From an uncultured Catenibacterium sp. (GTDB lineage Bacteria; Bacillota_I; Bacilli_A; Erysipelotrichales; Coprobacillaceae), in the NCBI GenBank assembly GCA_900540685.1, contig UQGS01000001.1, positions 52,193-116,192 on the forward strand: 64,000 nucleotides of DNA, written 5' to 3'. Each line of letters starts with the position of its first letter. Positions within the stretch are counted from its first letter, which is position 1. Positions 27,574-35,222 of this stretch are shown here, one piece after another. A program made the translations under genes and the position numbers. The notes beneath the pieces were generated by a model. That model was not told where the DNA came from. It ran no database searches and saw only the letters and a program-made list of their open reading frames with translations.

Positions 27574-27606
27574 AATATCCCTCCTTTCTTCTATTATACA
27601 TAATAT

Positions 27607-28980
27607 CTAACGTTCATAAATCAATGTTTTTTCCTTATTTTTAAGAATTCTCATTGATGATATCACAAGTGCTAAAACCATAACTATTGTCATAAAACCA
27701 ATAACAATTAGCATTGTATCCATTGAAACATGTACATTTAAACTTGTAATCATCTTATTAAAACCATCAACCTCGGCACCTGCACCCAATTGATTTGATG
27801 CTCCCTGGTTTGCAAGCTGCTTAGCAATATCAGCCGTTACATTGTTTAATATCATATGACCAAATGATTGTGAAAAATAATACGCAAGACCATAAGATAA
27901 TGCATAAGAAGGAATTATCATAAATAATAATTCTATCATAAACTGACCAAAAATCCTTACTTTAGAAATACCTAAAGAAAGCATAATTGCAATCTCTCTC
28001 TTTCTCGCATTAATCCATAATAGAAGAAGCAAAGCAACAATAATACCTGCAAAAATCAATGCACCATAAAATAATTTATTCGCAATACTATATAAAGATG
28101 AAATAGACATATACATGGCAGGATAATTAGAAGCACCATTTATGAGAACATATTCCCTCCAGTCAATATCTAGTTTTTGTAATGATTTCACAACTTGGTT
28201 CAAATCATACTGTCCCTTTACAAAGAATGTGGCATCTTGATAAGCTGCTGTCTCTTCTGTATCGCCATAAACCTGAGCTGCACTATGCACATCAGTGATT
28301 AAAGTATTTTCATAGAGTTCCTGTGCTGCACTGACACTACCTTTATTATGACCATCAAAAAGCCCCTTGATTTCTAAATCAACAATTTCATTAGCTTGTT
28401 TTTCATTGTCTGCATCATATAAATTTGATTTTATTTTCAAATGATCTCCCACCTTCAAATGATTCTTTTGAGCTAAATCCTTGTGCATTAAAACTTTATT
28501 TTTATCTTCATTTTGAAGATGCTTTCCTTCTACTAATTTATAAGTTCCTGATACAAATTTATTTTCTCTAGTGGAATCATTAACGCCTGTCAGCATTACT
28601 GTATTTTTAAAGTTTTTAGCTCTTTCAGGAGATTGATTAGCTAGTGTTTCTGGCGTTTCAATGATTTCATGATCTAATAAATCTGCAACACTATTAATTC
28701 TTTTTACATAAGAATAAATTTCCTTGCACTGTGCAATCCTGTTAATATCTCTTTCTTTTACATTTCCTCCACCTCTAGGTGTCCCAGGATTAACCTGTCT
28801 ATTAATTTCTAGCAAGATGCTATTGGTAATATTCCCTAGACTTTTCTTGGATGATACATCAGTTGCTTTCTTAATTCCTAAACCCAAAATACAAAAAGTA
28901 GACATCGTCGCTATAATCACAATAATGATTAAAGACTTAAGCTTTTTTCTTGTTACATATGCAAATGCATTTCTTATCAT
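27607..28980 (-). CDS. ABC transporter permease, Vex3-like (FtsX/MacB type)
   Basis: 457 residues: an N-terminal helix (about 12-34), a large extracytoplasmic domain (about 35-295) and three C-terminal helices with the FtsX-type cytoplasmic signature NARKREIAIMLSLGIS. This topology belongs to type VII (MacB-like) exporters, which act on peptides and lipids at the membrane surface without transporting them through a channel. It overlaps the ATPase by 4 nt. It is the second permease of the operon and longer than the first. Confidence 0.87.
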   Translation of the reverse strand: MIRNAFAYVTRKKLKSLIIIVIIATMSTFCILGLGIKKATDVSSKKSLGNITNSILLEINRQVNPGTPRGGGNVKERDINRIAQCKEIYSYVKRINSVADLLDHEIIETPETLANQSPERAKNFKNTVMLTGVNDSTRENKFVSGTYKLVEGKHLQNEDKNKVLMHKDLAQKNHLKVGDHLKIKSNLYDADNEKQANEIVDLEIKGLFDGHNKGSVSAAQELYENTLITDVHSAAQVYGDTEETAAYQDATFFVKGQYDLNQVVKSLQKLDIDWREYVLINGASNYPAMYMSISSLYSIANKLFYGALIFAGIIVALLLLLWINARKREIAIMLSLGISKVRIFGQFMIELLFMIIPSYALSYGLAYYFSQSFGHMILNNVTADIAKQLANQGASNQLGAGAEVDGFNKMITSLNVHVSMDTMLIVIGFMTIVMVLALVISSMRILKNKEKTLIYER

Positions 28981-29627
28981 ATCTTATCCTCCCATTCAAC
29001 AACCTGTAATCTCTTATCCTTGAGTTCCAAAATAACATCTGCACTATTTGCAACTTCTTTGCTATGTGTGACAACGATAACACATTTATTTCTTTTTTTA
29101 GCCATTTTTTTCAATATTTCAATGATTTCGTTCGCTGTACTATTATCTAGATTACCTGTTGGTTCATCTGCTAGAATAATAGGTGCATGAGATGCTAAAG
29201 CTCTCGCAATTGCGACTCTTTGCTGCTGTCCACCTGAAAGCTTCATGACGTTTCTTTTTATTTGATTTTGATTTAATCCAAGTTCTAATAACAATGATGG
29301 TGATGCCTTCTTATTCACCAATCTCACATTTTCCAGAGGTGTTAAATAGTCTATGAGATTATAGTTTTGAAACACCAAAGAAATATGATTTCTCCTATGA
29401 TAACTATAACCTTTCTTTTTAATATCTTCATTTTCAAAATAAATATTTCCCTCCTGAGGTTCATCTAAACCCGCAAGTAAAGAAAGCAGCGTTGACTTTC
29501 CAGCACCAGAGGAACCGATAATCGCATAAAACTGACCTAATTCAAAAGTTTGATTGACATCTAATAATATATTCTCTCTTGAATTCTTATATCTATAGCT
29601 TAATTCCGATATTTCTAATACACTCAT
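28977..29627 (-). CDS. ABC transporter ATPase, Vex2-like
   Basis: 216 residues, compact MacB/LolD-type ATPase: Walker A GSSGAGKST (about 37-45), Q loop LVFQNYNL, signature LSGGQQQRVAIARAL, Walker B IILADEPTGNLD, H loop VVTHS. It powers the two FtsX-type permeases. SD AGGAGATTATA. Placed between both permeases as in vex123. Confidence 0.94.
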   Translation of the reverse strand: MSVLEISELSYRYKNSRENILLDVNQTFELGQFYAIIGSSGAGKSTLLSLLAGLDEPQEGNIYFENEDIKKKGYSYHRRNHISLVFQNYNLIDYLTPLENVRLVNKKASPSLLLELGLNQNQIKRNVMKLSGGQQQRVAIARALASHAPIILADEPTGNLDNSTANEIIEILKKMAKKRNKCVIVVTHSKEVANSADVILELKDKRLQVVEWEDKI

Positions 29628-29636
29628 TATAATCTC

Positions 29637-30815
29637 CTAACTCATTTCTGATAAAATCTCTTTTGGTTTTTTAGTCAAGAACATTCCACAAGCTATGACA
29701 ACTGACAACAATATAACAGTGACTAAAATTCCATAACTTGCTAAAAATGCAGATAATTCTTGCTCTATTCCATTTGTAACAAGCAAAGAATATTCATGTT
29801 TTAATAATTCATTAATGATGAATTTAAATAATACATTACCTACAGCAATGGATAAAATAACTGCAGGTAATGAAATCAAAAGAAGTTCAATAATAAACTG
29901 ACCTAAGATTTCTATTTTACTTATTCCTATTGATAATAAAATACCTATTTCATGGATTCTTTCTCTTAACCATAAAATTAAAATAAGAGAAAGAACAACT
30001 ATAGCAACCACAATAAAACTATATACTATTAACTTGATAATGTATTGTATATAATTAATTGCTTCTAAGGTTTCCTTATATGTTTGACGATCTTCTTCAA
30101 TATCATAATCTATATATTTCTGTCGAAGATGATTCATAGTCATTTGAGCTTCTTGTGAACTATTAAAAAACATAATTATTTGATTCACATTCTTTGTATG
30201 TAATGATCGATAATCGATAAAAATCATATTTTCACTAAAATCCGAAGTCAATCCAGTATATGCTTCTTGTTTTTTGCCTGAAAAAATACCTATAATTTTA
30301 TATCGATGATTATTCTGTAATGTTATATAATTTCCTATTTTTAAATGATTCTTTTTTGCTAATTGTTCATGAATCATCACTTTGTTTAAATCCTTTTTTT
30401 TGAGGTGTCTTCCTTTTTCTAATATAAAATTACCACTTTTGAATAAAGCATGGTTTTCTGTTTGATTTATCGCCTGATATGATAAAACATTCTGATACTC
30501 TTCAGGTAAATCATCTCTTTTTATTGACTGCATTGCTTCAATGACTTTTATTTGTTTGGGTTTTATTATTCCATTGTATTGCAAAATATAATTCTTGGTT
30601 TCTTTAAAGGCCTTATGATCAAAGAATGATTGATCTTTTTTGGAAATTGATAAAGAAGTCTGCGCAGTTCTAGATATTGAGTTCTTTAAGTGTGTTGTGG
30701 ATTTAATAACATTTAAAGATACATATAAGCTAGAAAAAACAACTGTAACAACAATCAAAATAATAAGAGACCTTTTTTTCTTTCTTGTTATATAATAAAT
30801 AGCACGATTACTCAT
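29637..30815 (-). CDS. ABC transporter permease, Vex1-like (FtsX/MacB type)
   Basis: 392 residues from ATG 30815; the SD AGAGGTTTTTG sits in the lipoprotein tail, and a TTG just before is ignored. Same topology as the downstream permease: helix at about 15-38, extracytoplasmic domain, three C-terminal helices and WLRERIHEIGILLSIGIS. Very AT-rich and lysine-rich compared with the flanking housekeeping genes, in line with acquisition by transfer (inference). It overlaps the lipoprotein by 8 nt. Confidence 0.86.
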   Translation of the reverse strand: MSNRAIYYITRKKKRSLIILIVVTVVFSSLYVSLNVIKSTTHLKNSISRTAQTSLSISKKDQSFFDHKAFKETKNYILQYNGIIKPKQIKVIEAMQSIKRDDLPEEYQNVLSYQAINQTENHALFKSGNFILEKGRHLKKKDLNKVMIHEQLAKKNHLKIGNYITLQNNHRYKIIGIFSGKKQEAYTGLTSDFSENMIFIDYRSLHTKNVNQIIMFFNSSQEAQMTMNHLRQKYIDYDIEEDRQTYKETLEAINYIQYIIKLIVYSFIVVAIVVLSLILILWLRERIHEIGILLSIGISKIEILGQFIIELLLISLPAVILSIAVGNVLFKFIINELLKHEYSLLVTNGIEQELSAFLASYGILVTVILLSVVIACGMFLTKKPKEILSEMS

Positions 30816-31440
30816 CAAAAACCTCTGTATTGTCTAAATCTTTCTTTTCTTTTAAAACAAAGCCATTTTCTGTTTCTTTTAATCGATCAATTATTTCTAT
30901 GTTTGATTTCATTAATTCCTTTAGAAAATCCTCAGTCTGGTAGCTTATGTAATATTCATATTGTTTATCATCAGCAGTGCCTATTTTTTTATGATATTTG
31001 CATTTAGTCAAATCAGTTAGTTCCTCTTGAGACATTCCTTTTAGATACATACCAATAGTACCTTCTCTCTTAAGACTATTTTCCCATTTTATGTATTCCT
31101 TAGTATCTTCAACAACAATGTTCTTTTGCGTATTTGATACTGTATTAAATGAGAAAAAAGCATATCTTAAATCTTGGTTTAACGCATTTTGTGCATCAAG
31201 CATCACAAGACTTTTTTGATTCATAGCAGTCTTAATATTTTGAGATAACTTAAATTTAAGACCTAAATATTCATAAACATATTCCTCTTTAGAATCTATT
31301 GCCTCATCAATAGGCTTAAACGATGTTTTGTTCCTAATTAAAACTGAACTTGTGAATGCATTTGTTTTATTTTGACATCCTATAAGTGCAGTACAGAAAC
31401 ACAACACTCCAAATACCATTACTTTTTTTATTTGTTTCAT
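30808..31440 (-). CDS. Lipoprotein linked to the Vex-type exporter
   Basis: 210 residues from ATG 31440, chosen because AAAGGAG is followed by 9 nt; the ATG at 31449 touches the SD. Signal peptide with lipobox ALIGC and mature N-terminus CQNKTNAF. The rest is a soluble, lysine-rich domain without a recognised family. It is the first gene of the operon and overlaps the first permease gene, so it is probably a surface partner of the exporter or a sensor protein. It has no counterpart in the pneumococcal vex123-vncRS locus that I know of. Confidence 0.75.
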   Translation of the reverse strand: MKQIKKVMVFGVLCFCTALIGCQNKTNAFTSSVLIRNKTSFKPIDEAIDSKEEYVYEYLGLKFKLSQNIKTAMNQKSLVMLDAQNALNQDLRYAFFSFNTVSNTQKNIVVEDTKEYIKWENSLKREGTIGMYLKGMSQEELTDLTKCKYHKKIGTADDKQYEYYISYQTEDFLKELMKSNIEIIDRLKETENGFVLKEKKDLDNTEVFDE

Positions 31441-31461
31441 TTTTATCATCTCCTTTATTTC

Positions 31462-31494
31462 ATCCTACTAATCATTTATGAAACATCTATGAAA
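31462..31494 (-). promoter_or_regulatory. Tandem response-regulator box and promoter of vex-like operon
   Basis: On the minus strand TTTCATAGATG and TTTCATAAATG stand directly head to tail (31494-31473), an 11-bp period typical of OmpR/PhoB-type binding sites. A -10-like TAGGAT (31467-31462) follows after 5 nt, so the box covers the -35 position, the classical activating arrangement. The neighbouring VncR-like regulator is the obvious candidate. Confidence 0.6.
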
Positions 31495-31542
31495 TATCTA
31501 AAAAAAGCAAGCGACTAAATATACTTTAGATTTACTCAAGCA

Positions 31543-31566
31543 AAAAAGCCGGAATGTGAACTCCGG
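31543..31566 (-). terminator. Weak minus-strand terminator
   Basis: CCGGA (31549-31553) pairs with TCCGG (31562-31566); on the minus strand CTTTTTTGC follows. It would stop transcripts entering the vex-like operon from the right. Confidence 0.5.
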
Positions 31567-31638
31567 ACATTACCTTTGGACAGTTTCTGTGTAAATGTTT
31601 ATGTCATTGTCTTCTATTTTAAAAGTAAGCCGTCATTT

Positions 31639-31765
31639 CTAGATAAGAGTCTTAGGGATTCTCAATTTGAATTTTCCAAAATAGTCCTCAATACTATCTG
31701 GTTTATCAATCTTGATACCTTCTTCTAATGCCACTTCAATGCATACTTTCTTTGCATCATTTGCG
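31639..31765 (-). pseudogene. HicB-family antitoxin remnant
   Basis: The minus strand carries about 40 codons reading IEVALEEGIKIDKPDSIEDY, then a segment ending FKLRIPKTL and a stop. This resembles the linker and start of the DNA-binding domain of HicB antitoxins; the rest of the domain and any HicA toxin are missing. Confidence 0.5.
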
Positions 31766-31879
31766 TATCTCCTATAGAGAAGAGATATCTTACTGATGAT
31801 GGCAAATCGTTAGATGCTGTCAACGAGATGATGACAGAAGTGAGTTTAATGATACCGACAACAAGAGGCGTTGGAACCA

Positions 31880-32215
31880 GATACATACAGGGTTATCTAG
31901 ATTTCCTGCTACTGAATCTGCGACAGCTCCTTGTTACAGACTGGACAGATTTTAACCTGCTCCATGCCGGAATTACTTGGACTGCCTACAATTCCATTAC
32001 GATTCTGATAACGACTGGTGTTTGTGCATTGGTCGCTTTTCTCTACTACCGTTACTGATATGACCGTATCAAGCGGTTGTTACACCGACAAAAGCTGGCT
32101 CGTATGATACTGGAAAATAAGTTGTATGAAGCCGATGCCGTACAAGACAGCGTTTTTTTACTGACATGCAAAGCAGATCAAGGGAAAAATTCGTCTGGTT
32201 GTGCCGTTTTTTTAT
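31880..32215 (+). pseudogene. Tn916-type orf21 (FtsK/SpoIIIE-like) remnant
   Basis: Reading through stops and one frameshift, the plus strand gives a two-helix N-terminus (LLVTDWTDFNLL, then TGVCALVAFLYYRY), a TGA, then YDRIKRLLHRQKLARMILEN and, in another frame, DMQSRSREKF. This matches in order the start of the coupling ATPase Orf21/TcpA of Tn916-family conjugative elements. GC content is visibly higher than in the surroundings. The ATPase domain and all other ICE genes are absent, so this is a dead fragment. Confidence 0.65.
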
Positions 32216-32235
32216 TCGTAATAATTCACAGTCAC

Positions 32236-32272
32236 TTACACCGTGGCTAAATATAGATTATAATATAGCCAC
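32236..32272 (+). promoter_or_regulatory. phd promoter with palindromic operator
   Basis: -35 TTACAC (32236-32241) and -10 TATAAT (32259-32264) have 17-nt spacing. GTGGCTA (32243-32249) and TAGCCAC (32266-32272) form a perfect inverted repeat bracketing the -10, as expected for autorepression by a Phd/YefM antitoxin. Confidence 0.7.
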
Positions 32273-32290
32273 AAGAAAGGAGCTGATTGT

Positions 32291-32548
32291 ATGAAGATTA
32301 TTCCGATGCATGATTTGAAAAATACCGCTGAAGTAGAACGTCTTTGTGCAGAAGAAAACGGTCCTGTATTCGTAACCAAGAATGGATATGGCAGATTGGT
32401 TGTTATGGATATCGAGTATTATGAAAAAACTATGAGAAAGATGGATGAAGCAAAAACAATCCTAGATGGTTTGAAAGATGTAAAATCTGAAAATACAGTA
32501 GAAGGAGATGCTGCAATTTCTAATATAAGGAATAAGTATAGCATCTAA
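32291..32548 (+). CDS. Phd/YefM-family antitoxin, apparently without toxin
   Basis: 85 residues. The N-terminal fold is typical of Phd/YefM: IIPMHDLKNTAEVERLCAEE, then GPVFVTKNGYGRLVVMDIEYYE; the C-terminal part should neutralise a RelE/ParE/Doc-type toxin. SD AAAGGAGCTGATTGT. Directly after the stop comes the decayed MFS copy B, and no toxin frame is present on either side. It retains an intact promoter/operator, so it may be expressed and could buffer a toxin encoded elsewhere (inference). Confidence 0.82.
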   Translation: MKIIPMHDLKNTAEVERLCAEENGPVFVTKNGYGRLVVMDIEYYEKTMRKMDEAKTILDGLKDVKSENTVEGDAAISNIRNKYSI

Positions 32549-32736
32549 ATTTGGTTTATTCTTTATTGGTTATGATATCTGTGCTTTTGTAAGACCTAAG
32601 ATTTCACAAGCCACTTTGATACCACTTAATCTTATATAATGGATTATATCAGTACAGCTACTCTATGATTGTATTGATACTTTTCGCTAAGAAGTTACAA
32701 AAAAGCATGAATTAACTAAAAAACGACACTTGATGT
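32549..32736 (+). repeat. Right copy of imperfect direct repeat (decayed MFS 3' end, copy B)
   Basis: This matches 25121-25313 with several substitutions and deletions; in translation GLFFIGYDICAFVRPKIS is followed by frame loss. The copy ends in the complete hairpin AAACGACAC-TTGAT-GTGTCGTTT, of which copy A keeps only the first arm. Confidence 0.65.
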
Positions 32737-32750
32737 GTCGTTTTTTCATA
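32718..32750. terminator. Terminator shared by MFS copy B and the AAA ATPase gene
   Basis: AAAACGACAC pairs with GTGTCGTTTT around a TTGAT loop, with A and T tracts on both sides. It ends just before the stop of the minus-strand ATPase gene. Confidence 0.8.
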
Positions 32751-34044
32751 GTTCCTTTATTGCTTCTATTGCATAGAGAGGAAGATTAATAAGCCAATCT
32801 TCCTTTCTATAATCAGACATAGAAGTACGAACACAAATATCAGGAGAAAACTTTTCACTATATGTTTTAAGACTCTTCGCCCTTAAATTTTCTTCTGCTT
32901 TGACTTCTATCGGAATTATCTGATTGTCTCTATCTATCACAAAGTCTATTTCACAGTTTCCTCTTTCGTTTGTATAATAATATATATTCAAATCTTCTAT
33001 TGTCTTGAGTTGTTGGCATACATATTGTTCAGTCAGTGCACCTTTAAATTCCACAAATAAATTATTACCTTCAATAAGCGTCTTTTGTTTCAAACCAGTC
33101 ATGCACCCTAAAAGCCCTACATCTAATAAATAAATTTTAAAAGCCTTTAAATCTTCATATGCCTTTAAAGGTATACCTGCTTGATTTACACGACTAATTT
33201 TATGTATTAATCCACAATCAGATAGCCACATAATAGCTGTTTCATATTCTTTAGCACGTGCGCCAGTACGAACAAGACCATATATAAATTTTTTATTTTC
33301 CTTTGCTAGCTGCGATGGAATACTATTCCAAAGCGATCTTATTTTAGGAACAATTTCATTAGGTGCGTGTTTAGAAAAATCCTGTTCATAAGCTAATAGA
33401 ATTTTTCTCTGAATATTACGCACTTCATTATAATCATTATAATTCGCAAAATATTGGACAACTTCCGGCATTCCGCCCACAAAATAATACTGCTTCAATG
33501 CATCAATATATGTCTGCTTAAAACTTGTAATCATTTGATAATCTTGTTGATCAAGCAGTTCTACAAATCGTTCTTTACCTGTAGCCGTTAAAAATTCTTT
33601 GAAAGTAAGAGGATAAAGACTCATGAAGTCTACTTTTCCTACCGGAAATGATGTTCCTTGATGTAAGGCAATACCCATGAACGAACAAGCACATACGATA
33701 TGATATTCAGGTGCATTTTCATTGAAGTATTTTAATGATGTTAAAGCTCTAGGTACTTCCTGTACTTCATCAAATATAAGAAGTGTGTTATCTGGATCAA
33801 TTATTTGATCAGTATAGATTTCTATTCCCTTAACCAAACGATGAACATCCAAATCATAAGAGAATAAATCAGACATAATTGAATTATTCTCAAAATTGAT
33901 ATAAACAGTATTTACATAAGCTTTCTTACCAAACTCTTTCATCAGCCATGTTTTACCTACATGTCTTGCACCCTGTATAATCATTGGCTTACGAATAGGC
34001 TTTTCTTTCCATTTGAATAATTCTTCTATTGCATATCGATACAT
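32746..34044 (-). CDS. AAA_14/DUF4143 ATPase
   Basis: 432 residues from ATG 34044 (SD GGGGGG, spacing 7). N-terminal AAA domain with Walker A GARHVGKT (about 25-32), Walker B LLIFDEVQEVP and a sensor region ACSFMG. A winged-helix segment follows, then a C-terminal DUF4143 part with NCEIDFVIDRDNQIIPIEVKAE, which has the D...ExK layout of PD-(D/E)xK nucleases. This family is widespread and multi-copy in gut bacteria with no settled role. Its upstream region consists of a tandem palindromic repeat. Confidence 0.88.
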   Translation of the reverse strand: MYRYAIEELFKWKEKPIRKPMIIQGARHVGKTWLMKEFGKKAYVNTVYINFENNSIMSDLFSYDLDVHRLVKGIEIYTDQIIDPDNTLLIFDEVQEVPRALTSLKYFNENAPEYHIVCACSFMGIALHQGTSFPVGKVDFMSLYPLTFKEFLTATGKERFVELLDQQDYQMITSFKQTYIDALKQYYFVGGMPEVVQYFANYNDYNEVRNIQRKILLAYEQDFSKHAPNEIVPKIRSLWNSIPSQLAKENKKFIYGLVRTGARAKEYETAIMWLSDCGLIHKISRVNQAGIPLKAYEDLKAFKIYLLDVGLLGCMTGLKQKTLIEGNNLFVEFKGALTEQYVCQQLKTIEDLNIYYYTNERGNCEIDFVIDRDNQIIPIEVKAEENLRAKSLKTYSEKFSPDICVRTSMSDYRKEDWLINLPLYAIEAIKEL

Positions 34045-34080
34045 AGTAACACCCCCCCTCATCTTTTATACCATCTTCAT

Positions 34081-34220
34081 ACATTTTTTGCAGTGAAAAA
34101 ATGTGCTATTTATACACTTTTTACAGCGAACAAATGTGCTACCTATACACTTTTTGCATCGAATAAATGTATCACCACTACACTTTTTACACCGAATAAG
34201 TGTAGTAGTTCACATTTTTA
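34081..34220. repeat. 33-bp tandem repeat, four units plus a fragment
   Basis: Units at 34081-34113, 34114-34146, 34147-34179 and 34180-34211, then a 9-base start of a fifth. The shared core is ACACTTTTT-n-CA-n-CGAA-n-AAATGTG, which is itself an inverted repeat (ACACTTTTT against AAATGTG). The array fills the region between the ATPase gene (starting at 34044 on the minus strand) and the opp terminator, so it contains that gene's promoter. Confidence 0.8.
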
Positions 34221-34228
34221 GAGCCTAA

Positions 34229-34266
34229 AAAAAAGACTATCACACATAAGTGTCATAGTCTTTTGA
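34229..34266. terminator. Terminator of oppBCDF
   Basis: AAAAGACTATCACAC (34231-34245) pairs with GTGTCATAGTCTTTT (34250-34264), 15 positions with one mismatch, ATAA loop, and T tracts on both strands. Confidence 0.85.
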
Positions 34267-34268
34267 TG

Positions 34269-35222
34269 TTATAATTTGAAGTTTGCTGCGTCTTTCTTGA
34301 ACTGTTCAACATCTTCATCAGTACCTAATACAAAGTGTGTATCAGTGATCTGATGCTGAGTACCAGCTGTATAATCAAGACCGCTTGTTTCATAATCATA
34401 TGAGAATGATTTTCTTACTTTTTCTACTCTTGGGTTAGAATGAGGGATAGCAGATAATAAAGATCTTGTATATGGATGGAGAGGATTACTAAAGATTTCA
34501 TCCGCAGTTCCTGTTTCTACTAAGTGACCTAAATGTAATACACCAATTCTATCAGAGATGTATTTAACCATTGATAAGTCATGAGCGATAAATAAGTAAG
34601 CAGCACCTGTTTCTTTCTGCATCTTCTTCATTAGGTTTACAACCTGTGCCTGAATAGATACGTCTAGGGCTGAGATTGCTTCATCGGCAATGATTAGATC
34701 TGGGTTCATAATTAAGGCTCTTGCGATACCAATACGCTGTCTCTGACCACCAGAGAACTGGTGTGGGAAACGGTTAGCGTGTTCTCTAGATAAACCTACC
34801 ATCTCAAGAATCTTATAAACCTTTTCTTCTCTTTCTTTTTCATCTTTATAATCATGATGAATATCAAGACCCTGAGCAATGATATCAATAACCTTCTTAC
34901 GAGGGTTTAAACAAGCCATTGGATCCTGGAAAATCATAGCCATCTTAGTACGTAATGTCTTAAGAGCTTTCTTAGACATCTTACCAGTGATATCTTCACC
35001 TTCGAAAAGGATCTGACCATCAGTTGGATCATATAGTCTGATGATTGCACGACCAGTAGTAGATTTACCTGAACCAGATTCACCTACTAAACCATATGTT
35101 TCACCAGGCATGATTTTGAATGAAATACCATCAACGGCTTTTACAGTAAACTTTCTGCTTGGATAGAAATACTGTTTTAAATTCTTGACTTCAAGAATTG
35201 GAGTCTGACTATTCTTGTCCAT
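34269..35222 (-). CDS. oppF: Oligopeptide ABC transporter ATPase OppF
   Basis: 317 residues from ATG 35222 (SD AAGGTG), overlapping oppD by 14 nt. Walker A GESGSGKST, Q loop MIFQDPMACLNPR, signature FSGGQRQRIGIARAL, Walker B LIIADEAISALD, and the Opp/Dpp C-terminal HLVETGTADEIFSNPLHPYTRSLLSA. Pairs with OppD to drive peptide import. The C-terminus has an extra about 40 residues without known function. Confidence 0.93.
   Translation of the reverse strand: MDKNSQTPILEVKNLKQYFYPSRKFTVKAVDGISFKIMPGETYGLVGESGSGKSTTGRAIIRLYDPTDGQILFEGEDITGKMSKKALKTLRTKMAMIFQDPMACLNPRKKVIDIIAQGLDIHHDYKDEKEREEKVYKILEMVGLSREHANRFPHQFSGGQRQRIGIARALIMNPDLIIADEAISALDVSIQAQVVNLMKKMQKETGAAYLFIAHDLSMVKYISDRIGVLHLGHLVETGTADEIFSNPLHPYTRSLLSAIPHSNPRVEKVRKSFSYDYETSGLDYTAGTQHQITDTHFVLGTDEDVEQFKKDAANFKL

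Noticed and set aside
31828..32058. Intact 76-residue protein
   Set aside because: The homology continues past the stop in the same frame and later shifts frame, so this is a fragment of orf21, not a gene.
34081..34220. CRISPR-like repeat array
   Set aside because: The 33-bp units follow each other without spacers and no cas gene is near; it is a tandem repeat.
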